Assembly: GCA_045540695.1 (NCBI GenBank)
Contig: JAZQHR010000076.1
Coordinates: forward strand, 1-60,839
Source of the DNA: JAZQHR01 sp045540695
GTDB lineage: Bacteria > Bacillota > Clostridia > UMGS1810
Reading direction: 5' to 3'
Length of the DNA stretch: 60,839 bases
The notes under the pieces were generated by a model. The model saw nothing but the letters and a program-made list of their open reading frames with translations, was not told the DNA's origin and did no database searches. Of this stretch, positions 42,223 through 49,633 are shown piece after piece. The translations under genes and the position numbers were made by a program. The stretch's first letter is position 1, and the number at the start of each line of letters is the position of its first letter.

Positions 42223-44517
42223 TTACAACTTATTTCTTTGTATCTTACCGCTTACAGTTTTTGGCAGACTATCCTTAAATTCAACTATTCTAGGATATTT
42301 GTAAGGAGCAGTTTTCTCCTTAACATAAGTCTGTATCTCTTTCTTAAGCTCGTCAGAAGGAGTAGTTCCGTCAACAAGTACGATACTTGCCTTAACTATC
42401 TGACCTCTTACCTCGTCAGGAACAGCAGAAACACCGCACTCAAGCACATAAGGAAGCTCCATAATAACGCTTTCTATCTCAAATGGTCCTATTCTATAGC
42501 CCGATGATTTGATAACATCGTCAGCTCTGCCCACATACCAGTAGTAGCCGTCCTCGTCGCACCATGCAACATCGCCTGTGTGGTAATATCCGTCGTACCA
42601 AACCTCATCAGTCTTTTCCTTGTCACCGTAGTAGCCTGTAAATAGTCCGCAAGGCGCTCCATCTGCCACGCGGATACAAATTTCGCCCGATTCACTTGTC
42701 TTAACCTCTTCGCCATCAGAGTTTAAAAGCTTAACATCATAAATCGGTGCAGGCTTACCCATCGAGCCTATTTTGTGCGGCTTACCGATAAGGTTACCTA
42801 TAATCATAGTGCTTTCTGTCTGTCCAAAACCTTCAAGAATCTGAAGACCTGTTACCTTTTCAAACTGCTTGTAAACCTCTGGGTTTAGCGCCTCGCCTGC
42901 GGTAGACATGTGTGTAACAGACGATAAGTCGTATTTTGAAATGTCCTGTTTTACAAGCATTCTGAGCATAGTCGGCGGTGCACAGAATGTAGTTATACCA
43001 TATTTTGCAAACATAGGCAGAATGTCTGCCGCGTCAAATCTGTCAAAGTCATATACAAATGTAGCCGCTTCGCATAGCCACTGACCGTAAAGTTTTCCCC
43101 ACATAGCCTTTGCCCAGCCTGTATCTGAAATAGTAAAGTGCAGTCCGTCAGGGTTTACATCGTGCCAGTATTTAGCAGTGTGAAAATGTCCTAAAGGATA
43201 CTTGTGATTGTGAGTAGCAATCTTCGGATATCCCGATGTTCCCGATGTAAAGTACATAAGAAGTGTGTCATCACCGCAAGGCGACTCGTCTGTGCGGAAA
43301 TAATGAGTGGAAAATCTCGCATATTCCTCGTCGAAGCTTCTCCAGCCATCTCTCTCGCCGTTGACGATAAGTTTGTTTACAAGTTGAGGGCATTTCTCTG
43401 CCGCAATGTCTATCTGATGTGCAGTATCGCCGTCAGCAGTACATATAACAGTGCTTACGCCCGCAGAGTTAAAGCGGTATTCAAAATCGTGCTCCTGAAG
43501 CTGATTTACCGCAGGAATAGCAATCGCACCTAGCTTATTTAAGCCCAGCATAGCGAACCAGAACTGATAATGACGTTTTAGCACAAGCATAACTCTGTCG
43601 CCCTTTTTGATGCCAAGCGATGCAAAGTAGTTTGCACACTGGTTTGATGCCTTTTTCATATCGGTAAATGTAAATCTTCTTTCGGTCTTGTCCTGTGCAA
43701 TGTGCAGCATACAAAGCTTTTCAGGTTCACGGGCAGCTAACGCGTCAACTAAGTCAAATGCAAAGTTAAACTTGTCCTCATTTTTAAACTTAATGCTTAC
43801 AGGTGTGCCATCTGCATCCTCTACTACATCTATAAATTTTTTGTAAATTCTCTCTTTTTCATCGCGGTGAACCTTACCAACGATGTTTTTCTTAATCATT
43901 TCCTTGCTTGAAAGGTCGGCAGACTCCGAGCCGTCACCCTTTAATACTATCGCATAAAAACGACAGTCCTTGCCATTTACAGCTATCATACCGTGCGGTG
44001 TGTCGGAATTATAATAAATGCTGTCGCCGGGGCCAAGCACCTCTTTGTGCTCGCCAACCTGCACCATTAAGTGACCTTCTATAACGATATCGCACTCCTG
44101 ACCTTCGTGTGTAGTAAGCTCGATATCCTTGTTCTGTGCCTCTTCCTCATATACACTGTGTACAAAAAGTGGCTCTGCAATACGGTTTTTAAACGCATAC
44201 GCAAGGTTGTAGTATGTCATACCGTGCGCATTGGCAATCTGCTGACCGCCACCTGCACGAGTAACAGTGTATGATTTAAGGTTAGGGCTGTAGCCCTCTA
44301 TAATATCAGTAACGTTTACGCCAAGTGCCGATGCACAACGATAAATAAACGCAAAGTTCAAATCGCTCTCGCCATTTTCGCACTTTCTGTATTCTTCTGA
44401 TGAAACGCCTGTATACTTTGCCATAGTTTCGTAAGAGAAGTTTTGAATCTCACGAAGCTCCTTTATACGAGCAGCCATTTCTTTGATTTTTAAGTCCAAT
44501 CCCATCATTTTGTCCAT
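42223..44517 (-). CDS. HTH-cupin-acyl-CoA synthetase fusion
   Basis: 764 residues from MDKMMGLD (AAGGAG 9 bases upstream). Residues about 8-68 are an XRE HTH (FSYETMAKYTGVSSEEYRKCENGE). Residues about 90-170 are a cupin (THEGQECDIVIEGHLMV, PGDSIYYNSDTPHGMIA). From about 195 a complete ANL adenylating enzyme follows: YFTSGTSGYPK, GFGQTES, YHTGDVAW, GRADDVIKSSGYRIGPFEIES, and the catalytic lysine in KTVSGKIQR. The ligase part resembles medium-chain/aromatic acyl-CoA synthetases. The frame is uninterrupted. It should sense a ligand, bind DNA and activate a carboxylic acid. It is preceded by a T-box leader. Confidence 0.88.
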   Translation of the reverse strand: MDKMMGLDLKIKEMAARIKELREIQNFSYETMAKYTGVSSEEYRKCENGESDLNFAFIYRCASALGVNVTDIIEGYSPNLKSYTVTRAGGGQQIANAHGMTYYNLAYAFKNRIAEPLFVHSVYEEEAQNKDIELTTHEGQECDIVIEGHLMVQVGEHKEVLGPGDSIYYNSDTPHGMIAVNGKDCRFYAIVLKGDGSESADLSSKEMIKKNIVGKVHRDEKERIYKKFIDVVEDADGTPVSIKFKNEDKFNFAFDLVDALAAREPEKLCMLHIAQDKTERRFTFTDMKKASNQCANYFASLGIKKGDRVMLVLKRHYQFWFAMLGLNKLGAIAIPAVNQLQEHDFEYRFNSAGVSTVICTADGDTAHQIDIAAEKCPQLVNKLIVNGERDGWRSFDEEYARFSTHYFRTDESPCGDDTLLMYFTSGTSGYPKIATHNHKYPLGHFHTAKYWHDVNPDGLHFTISDTGWAKAMWGKLYGQWLCEAATFVYDFDRFDAADILPMFAKYGITTFCAPPTMLRMLVKQDISKYDLSSVTHMSTAGEALNPEVYKQFEKVTGLQILEGFGQTESTMIIGNLIGKPHKIGSMGKPAPIYDVKLLNSDGEEVKTSESGEICIRVADGAPCGLFTGYYGDKEKTDEVWYDGYYHTGDVAWCDEDGYYWYVGRADDVIKSSGYRIGPFEIESVIMELPYVLECGVSAVPDEVRGQIVKASIVLVDGTTPSDELKKEIQTYVKEKTAPYKYPRIVEFKDSLPKTVSGKIQRNKL

Positions 44518-44533
44518 AGTAAAATTCTCCTTT

Positions 44534-44604
44534 TTTACGGAACGGCACATAGGCACGTTCCCTACAATTTGGAACGCTCTCACTGTGTCGTTCCCTACTT
44601 TTTT
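44534..44604. repeat. Palindromes inserted between T-box and ribosome site
   Basis: GGAACGGCACATAGGCACGTTCC and a GGAACGCTCTCACTGTGTCG repeat sit between the T-box terminator and the start codon. Confidence 0.65.
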
Positions 44605-44610
44605 CGGGAC

Positions 44611-44922
44611 AAAAAAATCGTCCCAAAGATTTTAACCTTTGAGACGAGTGAAAATTCTTTTTTATAACACCCGCGGTACCACTCAAATTGCGAAAATATC
44701 CGCCTCTCTCAAGGTCCATCAACCCCTATGCCTTAACGCAGCAATCACGGGAAGGTTCTACTCGCAAAACGCACGGTGCATATCCTCATACACAGCACAA
44801 CTTTCCTTGCTTTCTTCCTTCCGGCTCGGAAGCTACAAACACTAAAGCTCTCCCAATGGCTCGCACCAACCGCCAATTCTCTCCAAGGTCAAATCAATAG
44901 CGCACTCTTCGTCAACGCCTTT
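44611..44922 (-). ncRNA. T-box leader
   Basis: Minus strand. Stem I base GGC...GAAG pairs with CUUC...GCC around a K-turn (44906-44919 with its partner near 44822-44831). The distal loop AGAGAAUUGGCGGUUGGUGC is the conserved stem I tip. The T-box sequence GAGTGGTACCGCGGGT spans 44669-44684. A terminator (CGTCTCAAAG/CTTTGGGACG, 44619-44646) is followed by seven T. The specifier could not be fixed; GUA (Val) or UGU (Cys), next to the stem, are the candidates. It controls the HTH-cupin-ligase gene by tRNA charging. Confidence 0.9.
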
Positions 44923-44941
44923 TTATATTAAATTCTATGTA

Positions 44942-44970
44942 ATTTTACCACAGCTTGTGCGTTATGTCAA
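44942..44970 (-). promoter_or_regulatory. Promoter of the T-box transcript
   Basis: Minus strand TTGACA (44965-44970), 17-base spacer, TAAAAT (44942-44947). Confidence 0.75.
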
Positions 44971-45080
44971 GTAGAAAGAACAAAAAATCTAATTAGTTTC
45001 ACAATACTAGCAACCGAGCATAAAGACTAACAATGCATTTTGCTGCAAAACGGATAAATCCAATTCATACGAATTTAGCA

Positions 45081-45200
45081 TTATTAACACTTCTGCGTTT
45101 CGGGTCCAGGGCGGAGCCTTGGTCGGGAGGGGTTTGGGGCGCTCCGAAACGCACCAAGGCTTTTTGGACTTTTGGCCCCAAAAGTCCCCGCCGGAGGCAA
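45081..45200 (+). repeat. GC-rich structured dispersed element, copy 2
   Basis: Starts ATTAACACTTCTGCGTTTCG and ends CCCCGCCGGAGGCAA like the copy at 34297. Inside, GAGCCTTGG pairs with CCAAGGC, and GGACTTTTGG with CCAAAAGTCC. The arms differ from copy 1 but pair internally. Confidence 0.6.
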
Positions 45201-45248
45201 GAGAATAATAATATTACAAAGAACATTGACACTCTATTAATATAACAT

Positions 45249-45309
45249 AGTTGTAGGGAACGACCTATGTGTCGTTCCGAACCGGAATGCATAAATGCAT
45301 TCCCTACAA
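45249..45309. repeat. Two small palindromes before cassette 1
   Basis: TAGGGAACGACCTATGTGTC and GGAATGCATAAATGCATTCC. The second also precedes cassette 2 (45658-45681). Confidence 0.7.
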
Positions 45310-45324
45310 CACACAAATGAAATA

Positions 45325-45353
45325 TTGACTAACTTAAGTAAATATGATATATT
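45325..45353 (+). promoter_or_regulatory. Promoter of hairpin cassette 1
   Basis: TTGACT (45325-45330), 17-base spacer, TATATT (45348-45353). About 60 bases around it are identical to the promoter at 45700. Confidence 0.75.
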
Positions 45354-45359
45354 TAAGGT

Positions 45360-45547
45360 GCGACTCGGTTTCTGACGAAACTATTTTAATTATAGTTTAA
45401 TTAAGTTTAAAAAAGCACGTATTTTTTACCCTTTGGTAAAAATGCACGCTTCTTTTTAGCACGTGTTTTTTTAAACTGTCTAAACTGAGTCGCATCAGAG
45501 AGAAGCGATGTGTTTTTCGTGCGTGGCTTCGGCTACGCACTTTTTTT
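45360..45547 (+). ncRNA. Structured leader RNA 1: long hairpin then terminator
   Basis: GCGACTC (45360-45366) pairs with GAGTCGC (45487-45493), and AGTTTAATTAAGTTTAAAA with a complementary AAACTGTCTAAACT arm, giving a long stem with side hairpins. A terminator (GTGCGTGGC-TTCG-GCTACGCAC, 45519-45540, then seven T) follows, then a ribosome site and an ORF. Same plan as leader 2 with a different arm sequence. Confidence 0.65.
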
Positions 45548-45564
45548 GATTTTTGAGGATAAAT

Positions 45565-45633
45565 ATGAATATAAAAAAAGATTTTTCGGTTCTGTATCGG
45601 AAGGAGCAAGCCCCTTCCCTACAATTTCACTGA
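45565..45633 (+). pseudogene. Truncated copy of the cassette ORF
   Basis: Begins MNIKKDF like the intact ORF at 45915 (MNIKTEL) behind GAGG, but after about 8 codons runs into dispersed palindromic sequence (GGAAGGAGCAAGCCCCTTCC) and stops after 22 residues. Probably decayed by repeat insertion. Confidence 0.6.
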
Positions 45634-45657
45634 CATTTTTTGTGCAACTGTAGGGAA

Positions 45658-45681
45658 CGGAATACATAAATGCATTCCCTA
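45658..45681. repeat. Small palindrome before cassette 2
   Basis: GGAATACATAAATGCATTCC followed by CTACAACACACAAATGAAAT; the latter is shared with cassette 1. Confidence 0.65.
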
Positions 45682-45699
45682 CAACACACAAATGAAATA

Positions 45700-45728
45700 T
45701 TGACTAACTTAAGTAAATATGATATATT
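45700..45728 (+). promoter_or_regulatory. Promoter of hairpin cassette 2
   Basis: TTGACT (45700-45705), 17-base spacer, TATATT (45723-45728), 375 bases after the same promoter in cassette 1. Confidence 0.75.
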
Positions 45729-45734
45729 TAAGGT

Positions 45735-45896
45735 GCGACATATCAATTTAATATATTTCTCAATAAGAATATTATTTTTGTGTAAAAATGTATTCTTCAT
45801 TTTGTATTCTTATTGGGTGTAAAATTTGATATGTCGCAGTATCTACGAAGCAATACATTTTTCGTGCGTGGCTTCGCAAGAGGCTGCGCATTTTTT
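45735..45896 (+). ncRNA. Structured leader RNA 2: long hairpin then terminator
   Basis: GCGACATATCAA (45735-45746) pairs with the TTGATATGTCGC arm ending 45837; CAATAAGAATA pairs with TATTCTTATTG further in. A terminator (TGCG at 45865 to CGCA at 45890, wobble pairs, then six T) precedes the 84-residue ORF. The outer GCGAC/GTCGC and the terminator are shared with leader 1; the stem sequences are not. Confidence 0.65.
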
Positions 45897-45914
45897 GATT
45901 TTAGGGGGTAAAAA

Positions 45915-46169
45915 ATGAATATAAAAACCGAGCTTATAAAAAATGAAATTATTGATATAGTCACAAGAAACATCGACAACCTATGCATAGATGCCGATAA
46001 GATTGCGGACACAACCGCCACTAAAATGATTGATGAAATTCAAAAAGTGCTTATCAAATACGGTGCAGATTTTAACAATAAAAATTCCGATTTCGATATA
46101 GTAGAAGAAATTGTATGTATATTCGAAAAATACGGCATTGACACAGGTGCGTGCCACGATTTTGGATGA
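45915..46169 (+). CDS. Small protein of the hairpin cassette
   Basis: 84 residues, AGGGGG 6 bases before the ATG. Mainly helical (LIKNEIIDIVTRNIDNLCIDADKIADTTATKMIDEIQKVLI) with a conserved-looking end, FDIVEEIVCIFEKYGIDTGACHDFG. It resembles short hypothetical proteins common in phages and mobile elements of Clostridia, as far as memory allows; no function known. It is preceded by its own promoter, a hairpin leader and a terminator, so expression is probably conditional. Confidence 0.75.
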   Translation: MNIKTELIKNEIIDIVTRNIDNLCIDADKIADTTATKMIDEIQKVLIKYGADFNNKNSDFDIVEEIVCIFEKYGIDTGACHDFG

Positions 46170-46171
46170 TA

Positions 46172-46560
46172 CACAAAAGGCATAGTGTGTTTCCGTGTAA
46201 AAACGGACAAGCTTCCTCGACGTCCCGAAAAGGCTCCCCTGTGTAAGGGGAGCTGTCATCGAAGATGACTGAGGGGTTGTAGATGCGTAGCATCGTCAGT
46301 GATTTTCCACCTTATCCATCGTTTGAATCCCTCCACCGCTAAAGCGGTCCCTGCCCCGGTCGCAATTATAAATTGCTCCCCACTTTGGCTAAAAATATGC
46401 CACTGGCATATTTTCTTAACGCGTCGTGCCCTTTAGACAAGGGAGGCTTTGGTCTCCTGCCCTAGTTGCAATTATAAATTGCTCCCCGCTTTAGCTAAAA
46501 TATGCCCCGGCTATTTTCTTAACACGTCTCTCCACTCAAGGTGAAGGCTTTGCTTGAAAA
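46172..46560. repeat. Dense mosaic of dispersed repeats
   Basis: A MITE left end (GGCATAGTGTGTTTCCGTGT, about 46178), AGGCTCCCCTGTGTAAGGGG...GAGGGGTTGT (46229-46278), CCCTCCACCGCTAAAGCGGT (46328), and two GCAATTATAAATTGCTCCCC blocks (about 46360, 46470). No gene in 46170-46629. Confidence 0.75.
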
Positions 46561-46588
46561 TATATACTTATATTTGCACAGATATACA

Positions 46589-46620
46589 AAAAAGGAACGT
46601 TTATAAACGTTCCTTTTTTG
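46589..46620 (-). terminator. Terminator of the P-type ATPase gene
   Basis: AAAGGAACGTTT/AAACGTTCCTTT stem with a short loop and T-runs on both strands. Confidence 0.85.
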
Positions 46621-46629
46621 ATTTACTTT

Positions 46630-49239
46630 TTATTTATGGTGTCTTATAAATCCAAGTGCCTTTGATATTTCCATTACGACAAACGGTACTAATATAAGTC
46701 CCAAGCCGATTAGGTATAGATGTGCAGGCAGCATTACAAGACCAAATATTTCCATTATCGGTGTAAACATTACAAGTGCCATAAGAACTACTGATATAAG
46801 TGCCGCTTTGTTAAGCGTTTTGTTTGTAAATACACCTATAGCAAACAGCGAATGTTCACTACGCATATTGTAGCTCTGTACTATCTGTGAAAGTGCAAGC
46901 ACCATAAACGCAAGTGTCTGACCGCCCTCTAGTCCCTTAACATTTTCACCAAGCTTAAAGCCTATAAGTGTAAGTGCCGCAAACATACATCCCTGAAGCA
47001 CCACTCTTATGCCAAGACCGTGTGCAAATATACCCTCGTCCTTTGGCTTTGGTTTTCTGTCCATTACATCTTTTTCTACCGCTTCCATACCAAGTGCTAT
47101 TGCTGGAAGTGAGTCGGTAACAAGGTTTATCCAAAGTAGCTGCATTGATAGTAGTGGTGTTTTGTGCCATAAAAGCATTGCTGCAAATACTGTGATAACC
47201 TCACCGATGTTTGTACCAAGAAGGAAGCCTACAACCTTTTTGATATTGGCATATATTCCTCTACCCTCTCTTACGGCATCTACAATAGTAGCAAAGTTGT
47301 CATCGGTAAGTGTCATATCTGCTGCACCCTTGGCAACGTCTGTACCTGTAATACCCATAGCACAGCCAATATCAGCAGCTTTAAGTGCCGGAGCATCGTT
47401 TACGCCATCACCTGTCATTGATACTACCTGACCTTTTCTCTGCCAAGCTTTTACTATTCTTATCTTATTTTCAGGAGATACACGTGCATATACAGAAATG
47501 TTTTCTACTTTCTCGTCAAGCTCTCTGTCTGTCATAGCGTCAAGCTCTGCACCTGTGATAGCTTTGTCACCTTCTACAAGTATGCCAAGCTCTCTTGCGA
47601 TGGCAGAAGCTGTTACTACGTGGTCACCGGTAATCATAACCGGCTTAATACCTGCTCTTCTGCAAAGTGCAACAGCATCCTTTGCTTCCGGACGAGGCGG
47701 GTCTATCATACCCACAAGTCCCATAAATGTAAGACCTGACTCAAGCTCGTCTGTAGTAGGGTTTTCAGGAACAGTATCTATTTCCTTATATCCTACTGCA
47801 AGCACTCTAAGTGCATTTTCACTCATTTTTTCTGTGATTGCCTTAGCTTTGTCTATGTCACCTGATATGCATCTGTCCGCCATAACGTCAAATGCACCTT
47901 TTACTATAACAATATTTTTCCCGTCTATGCTATTTACAGTAGACATCAGCTTTCTGTCCGAATCAAACGGGATTTCTGCAAGACGAGTGTACTTAGCATT
48001 TAGCTCATCTTTAGGAAATCCTGCCTTATGTGCCGCAAGCACAATAGCTGTTTCTGTAGGGTCGCCAAGGTGTTTTTCTTCGTTTTCCTCAAACACAACT
48101 GCTCCGTCGCAGCATAGTGTACCGTAGCAAAGCAGCTTCTTTATATCATCATCTGCTTCTTTTATATTCACTTCACTGTCAGCTCCGTCAACGTAAGCCT
48201 TTACAAGTGTCATACGGTTCTGAGTAAGTGTACCTGTCTTATCCGAGCATATTATAGACGCACTGCCAAGCGTTTCTACAGCAGGGAGTCTGCGGATAAG
48301 TGCATTTCTTTTAACCATTCTCTGCACACCGATAGAAAGGACTATTGTAACTATGGCAGGAAGTCCCTCAGGGATAGCCGATACCGCAAGAGATACCGAT
48401 GTCATAAATATTTCCATTGCAGGAATTTTATTTGCTATACCCACTACAAATATTATCACACACGCAGCTATAGCAAGCACGCCAAGGTATTTACCAAGCT
48501 GTGCAAGCTTTTCCTGAAGCGGTGTCTGTGTTTCTGTTTCTGAATCAAGAAGGTTTGCTATCTTCCCCATTTCGGTGTCCATACCGGTAGCAGTAACCAC
48601 AGCAGTAGCTGTACCATAAGTTACACTACAACCCGAAAATACCATATTACTTCTGTCGCCCAGCGGTGCACCCTCTTTTATCTCGGCGTTTGCATCCTTT
48701 TCCGACGGAACAGACTCACCGGTTAGGGCTGATTCTTCACTCTTTAAGCTTGCACTTGCAAGAAGGTAAGCATCTGCGGGGATAAAGTCACCTGCTTCAA
48801 GGTGAATGATATCACCGGGCACAAGGTCTGCCGCATCAATTATTTCCTCTTTGCCGTTACGTATTACTCTTGCATGAGGAGCGGACATATTTTTAAGTGC
48901 ATCGAGTGCTTTTTCTGCCTTACTCTCCTGCAAAACGCCCATTACTGCGTTTAGGACTACTATAAGAAGTATAAGCACCGGCTCAAAAAATTCCTTTGGA
49001 TTTTTTTCGATACACGCCACTACAAACGATACTGCTGCCGCAGCAAGAAGTATAAGAATCATCGCATCCTTAAACTGCTCAAAAAACCTCTCAAGATTTG
49101 TTTTTCTCTTTTTTTCCTTTAGCTTGTTAGGACCGTATTTTTCCATACGTTCCCTTGCCTGCTCGTTTGAAAGACCGCTTGTTTCGTTAGTGTTAAGCGT
49201 CTTTATAACATCTTCTTTTGACTGATTGTAAAAAATCAT
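46630..49239 (-). CDS. P-type cation-transporting ATPase (Ca2+/Mn2+ type)
   Basis: 869 residues from MIFYNQSKED (AAGGAGG 7 bases upstream; the longer frame is rejected). P2-type ATPase: TGES actuator motif, PEGLPAIVTIVLSIG membrane motif with ion-binding residues, phosphorylation site CSDKTGTLTQNRM near residue 345, KGAFDVMADR, GDGVNDAPALKAADIG, and C-terminal membrane helices. Annotation by similarity would be PMCA-like calcium pump, but the yybP-ykoY leader upstream points to Mn2+ efflux. Confidence 0.92.
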   Translation of the reverse strand: MIFYNQSKEDVIKTLNTNETSGLSNEQARERMEKYGPNKLKEKKRKTNLERFFEQFKDAMILILLAAAAVSFVVACIEKNPKEFFEPVLILLIVVLNAVMGVLQESKAEKALDALKNMSAPHARVIRNGKEEIIDAADLVPGDIIHLEAGDFIPADAYLLASASLKSEESALTGESVPSEKDANAEIKEGAPLGDRSNMVFSGCSVTYGTATAVVTATGMDTEMGKIANLLDSETETQTPLQEKLAQLGKYLGVLAIAACVIIFVVGIANKIPAMEIFMTSVSLAVSAIPEGLPAIVTIVLSIGVQRMVKRNALIRRLPAVETLGSASIICSDKTGTLTQNRMTLVKAYVDGADSEVNIKEADDDIKKLLCYGTLCCDGAVVFEENEEKHLGDPTETAIVLAAHKAGFPKDELNAKYTRLAEIPFDSDRKLMSTVNSIDGKNIVIVKGAFDVMADRCISGDIDKAKAITEKMSENALRVLAVGYKEIDTVPENPTTDELESGLTFMGLVGMIDPPRPEAKDAVALCRRAGIKPVMITGDHVVTASAIARELGILVEGDKAITGAELDAMTDRELDEKVENISVYARVSPENKIRIVKAWQRKGQVVSMTGDGVNDAPALKAADIGCAMGITGTDVAKGAADMTLTDDNFATIVDAVREGRGIYANIKKVVGFLLGTNIGEVITVFAAMLLWHKTPLLSMQLLWINLVTDSLPAIALGMEAVEKDVMDRKPKPKDEGIFAHGLGIRVVLQGCMFAALTLIGFKLGENVKGLEGGQTLAFMVLALSQIVQSYNMRSEHSLFAIGVFTNKTLNKAALISVVLMALVMFTPIMEIFGLVMLPAHLYLIGLGLILVPFVVMEISKALGFIRHHK

Positions 49240-49349
49240 CAAAAAACCTCCTTTTGATTTATATGAATTTTTTTTATTTACACTTCTTTCAACGTTAACC
49301 TTTTCTTGATATAAAGCATTTAACATTCTTTTTTATATTATTCCCAAAT

Positions 49350-49506
49350 AATAAAAAAGACGAGCCATTACCTGCTATGCAGATAAGTCTCGTCATTTTA
49401 AGCGAAAATTCACATCTAAGATGAAGCCAGGCTTGGATTATCACTCCAACATCCATGATTGTTGACTTCATCGCACATATTTTATGTGCCGACTACTCCC
49501 TTATTT
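49350..49506 (-). ncRNA. yybP-ykoY (Mn2+) riboswitch
   Basis: Minus strand: AAGGGAGTAG near the 5' end (49493-49500), a GGCACATAAAATATGTGC helix, GAAGTCAACA, the CCTGGCTTCATC return strand, then GACGAGACTT. These follow the family's GGGGAGUAG, GUCAACA and GAGAC conserved positions. GACGAG/CTCGTC (49359-49394) with six T is the terminator. Mn2+ binding is expected to prevent termination and raise pump expression. Confidence 0.8.
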
Positions 49507-49512
49507 CTATAT

Positions 49513-49541
49513 ATTTTACCATAAATTATTTGTAATTTCAA
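49513..49541 (-). promoter_or_regulatory. Promoter of the riboswitch-ATPase transcript
   Basis: Minus strand TTGAAA (49536-49541), 17-base spacer, TAAAAT (49513-49518). Confidence 0.65.
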
Positions 49542-49577
49542 TAACAATTTGAAATTTTTTCATTTGTACCATATCAT

Positions 49578-49607
49578 TTGACAATATACGACATTATAAA
49601 CTATAAT
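49578..49607 (+). promoter_or_regulatory. Promoter of the SLH carboxypeptidase gene
   Basis: TTGACA (49578-49583), 18-base spacer, TATAAT (49602-49607). Confidence 0.75.
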
Positions 49608-49633
49608 TATATTATGCGAAAGGTGGAATGTAT

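Noticed and set aside
44611..44922. Firm assignment of the T-box specifier
   Set aside because: The codon register next to the stem is ambiguous by eye (GUA or UGU), so no amino acid is claimed.
45065..45316. 83-residue minus-strand ORF across the GC-rich repeat
   Set aside because: It consists of repeat sequence, has no ribosome site and shows no protein-like pattern.
45360..45837. Retron-like msr/msd RNA because of long hairpins with short inverted ends
   Set aside because: No reverse transcriptase gene lies nearby and a terminator follows each hairpin, which fits leader RNAs better.
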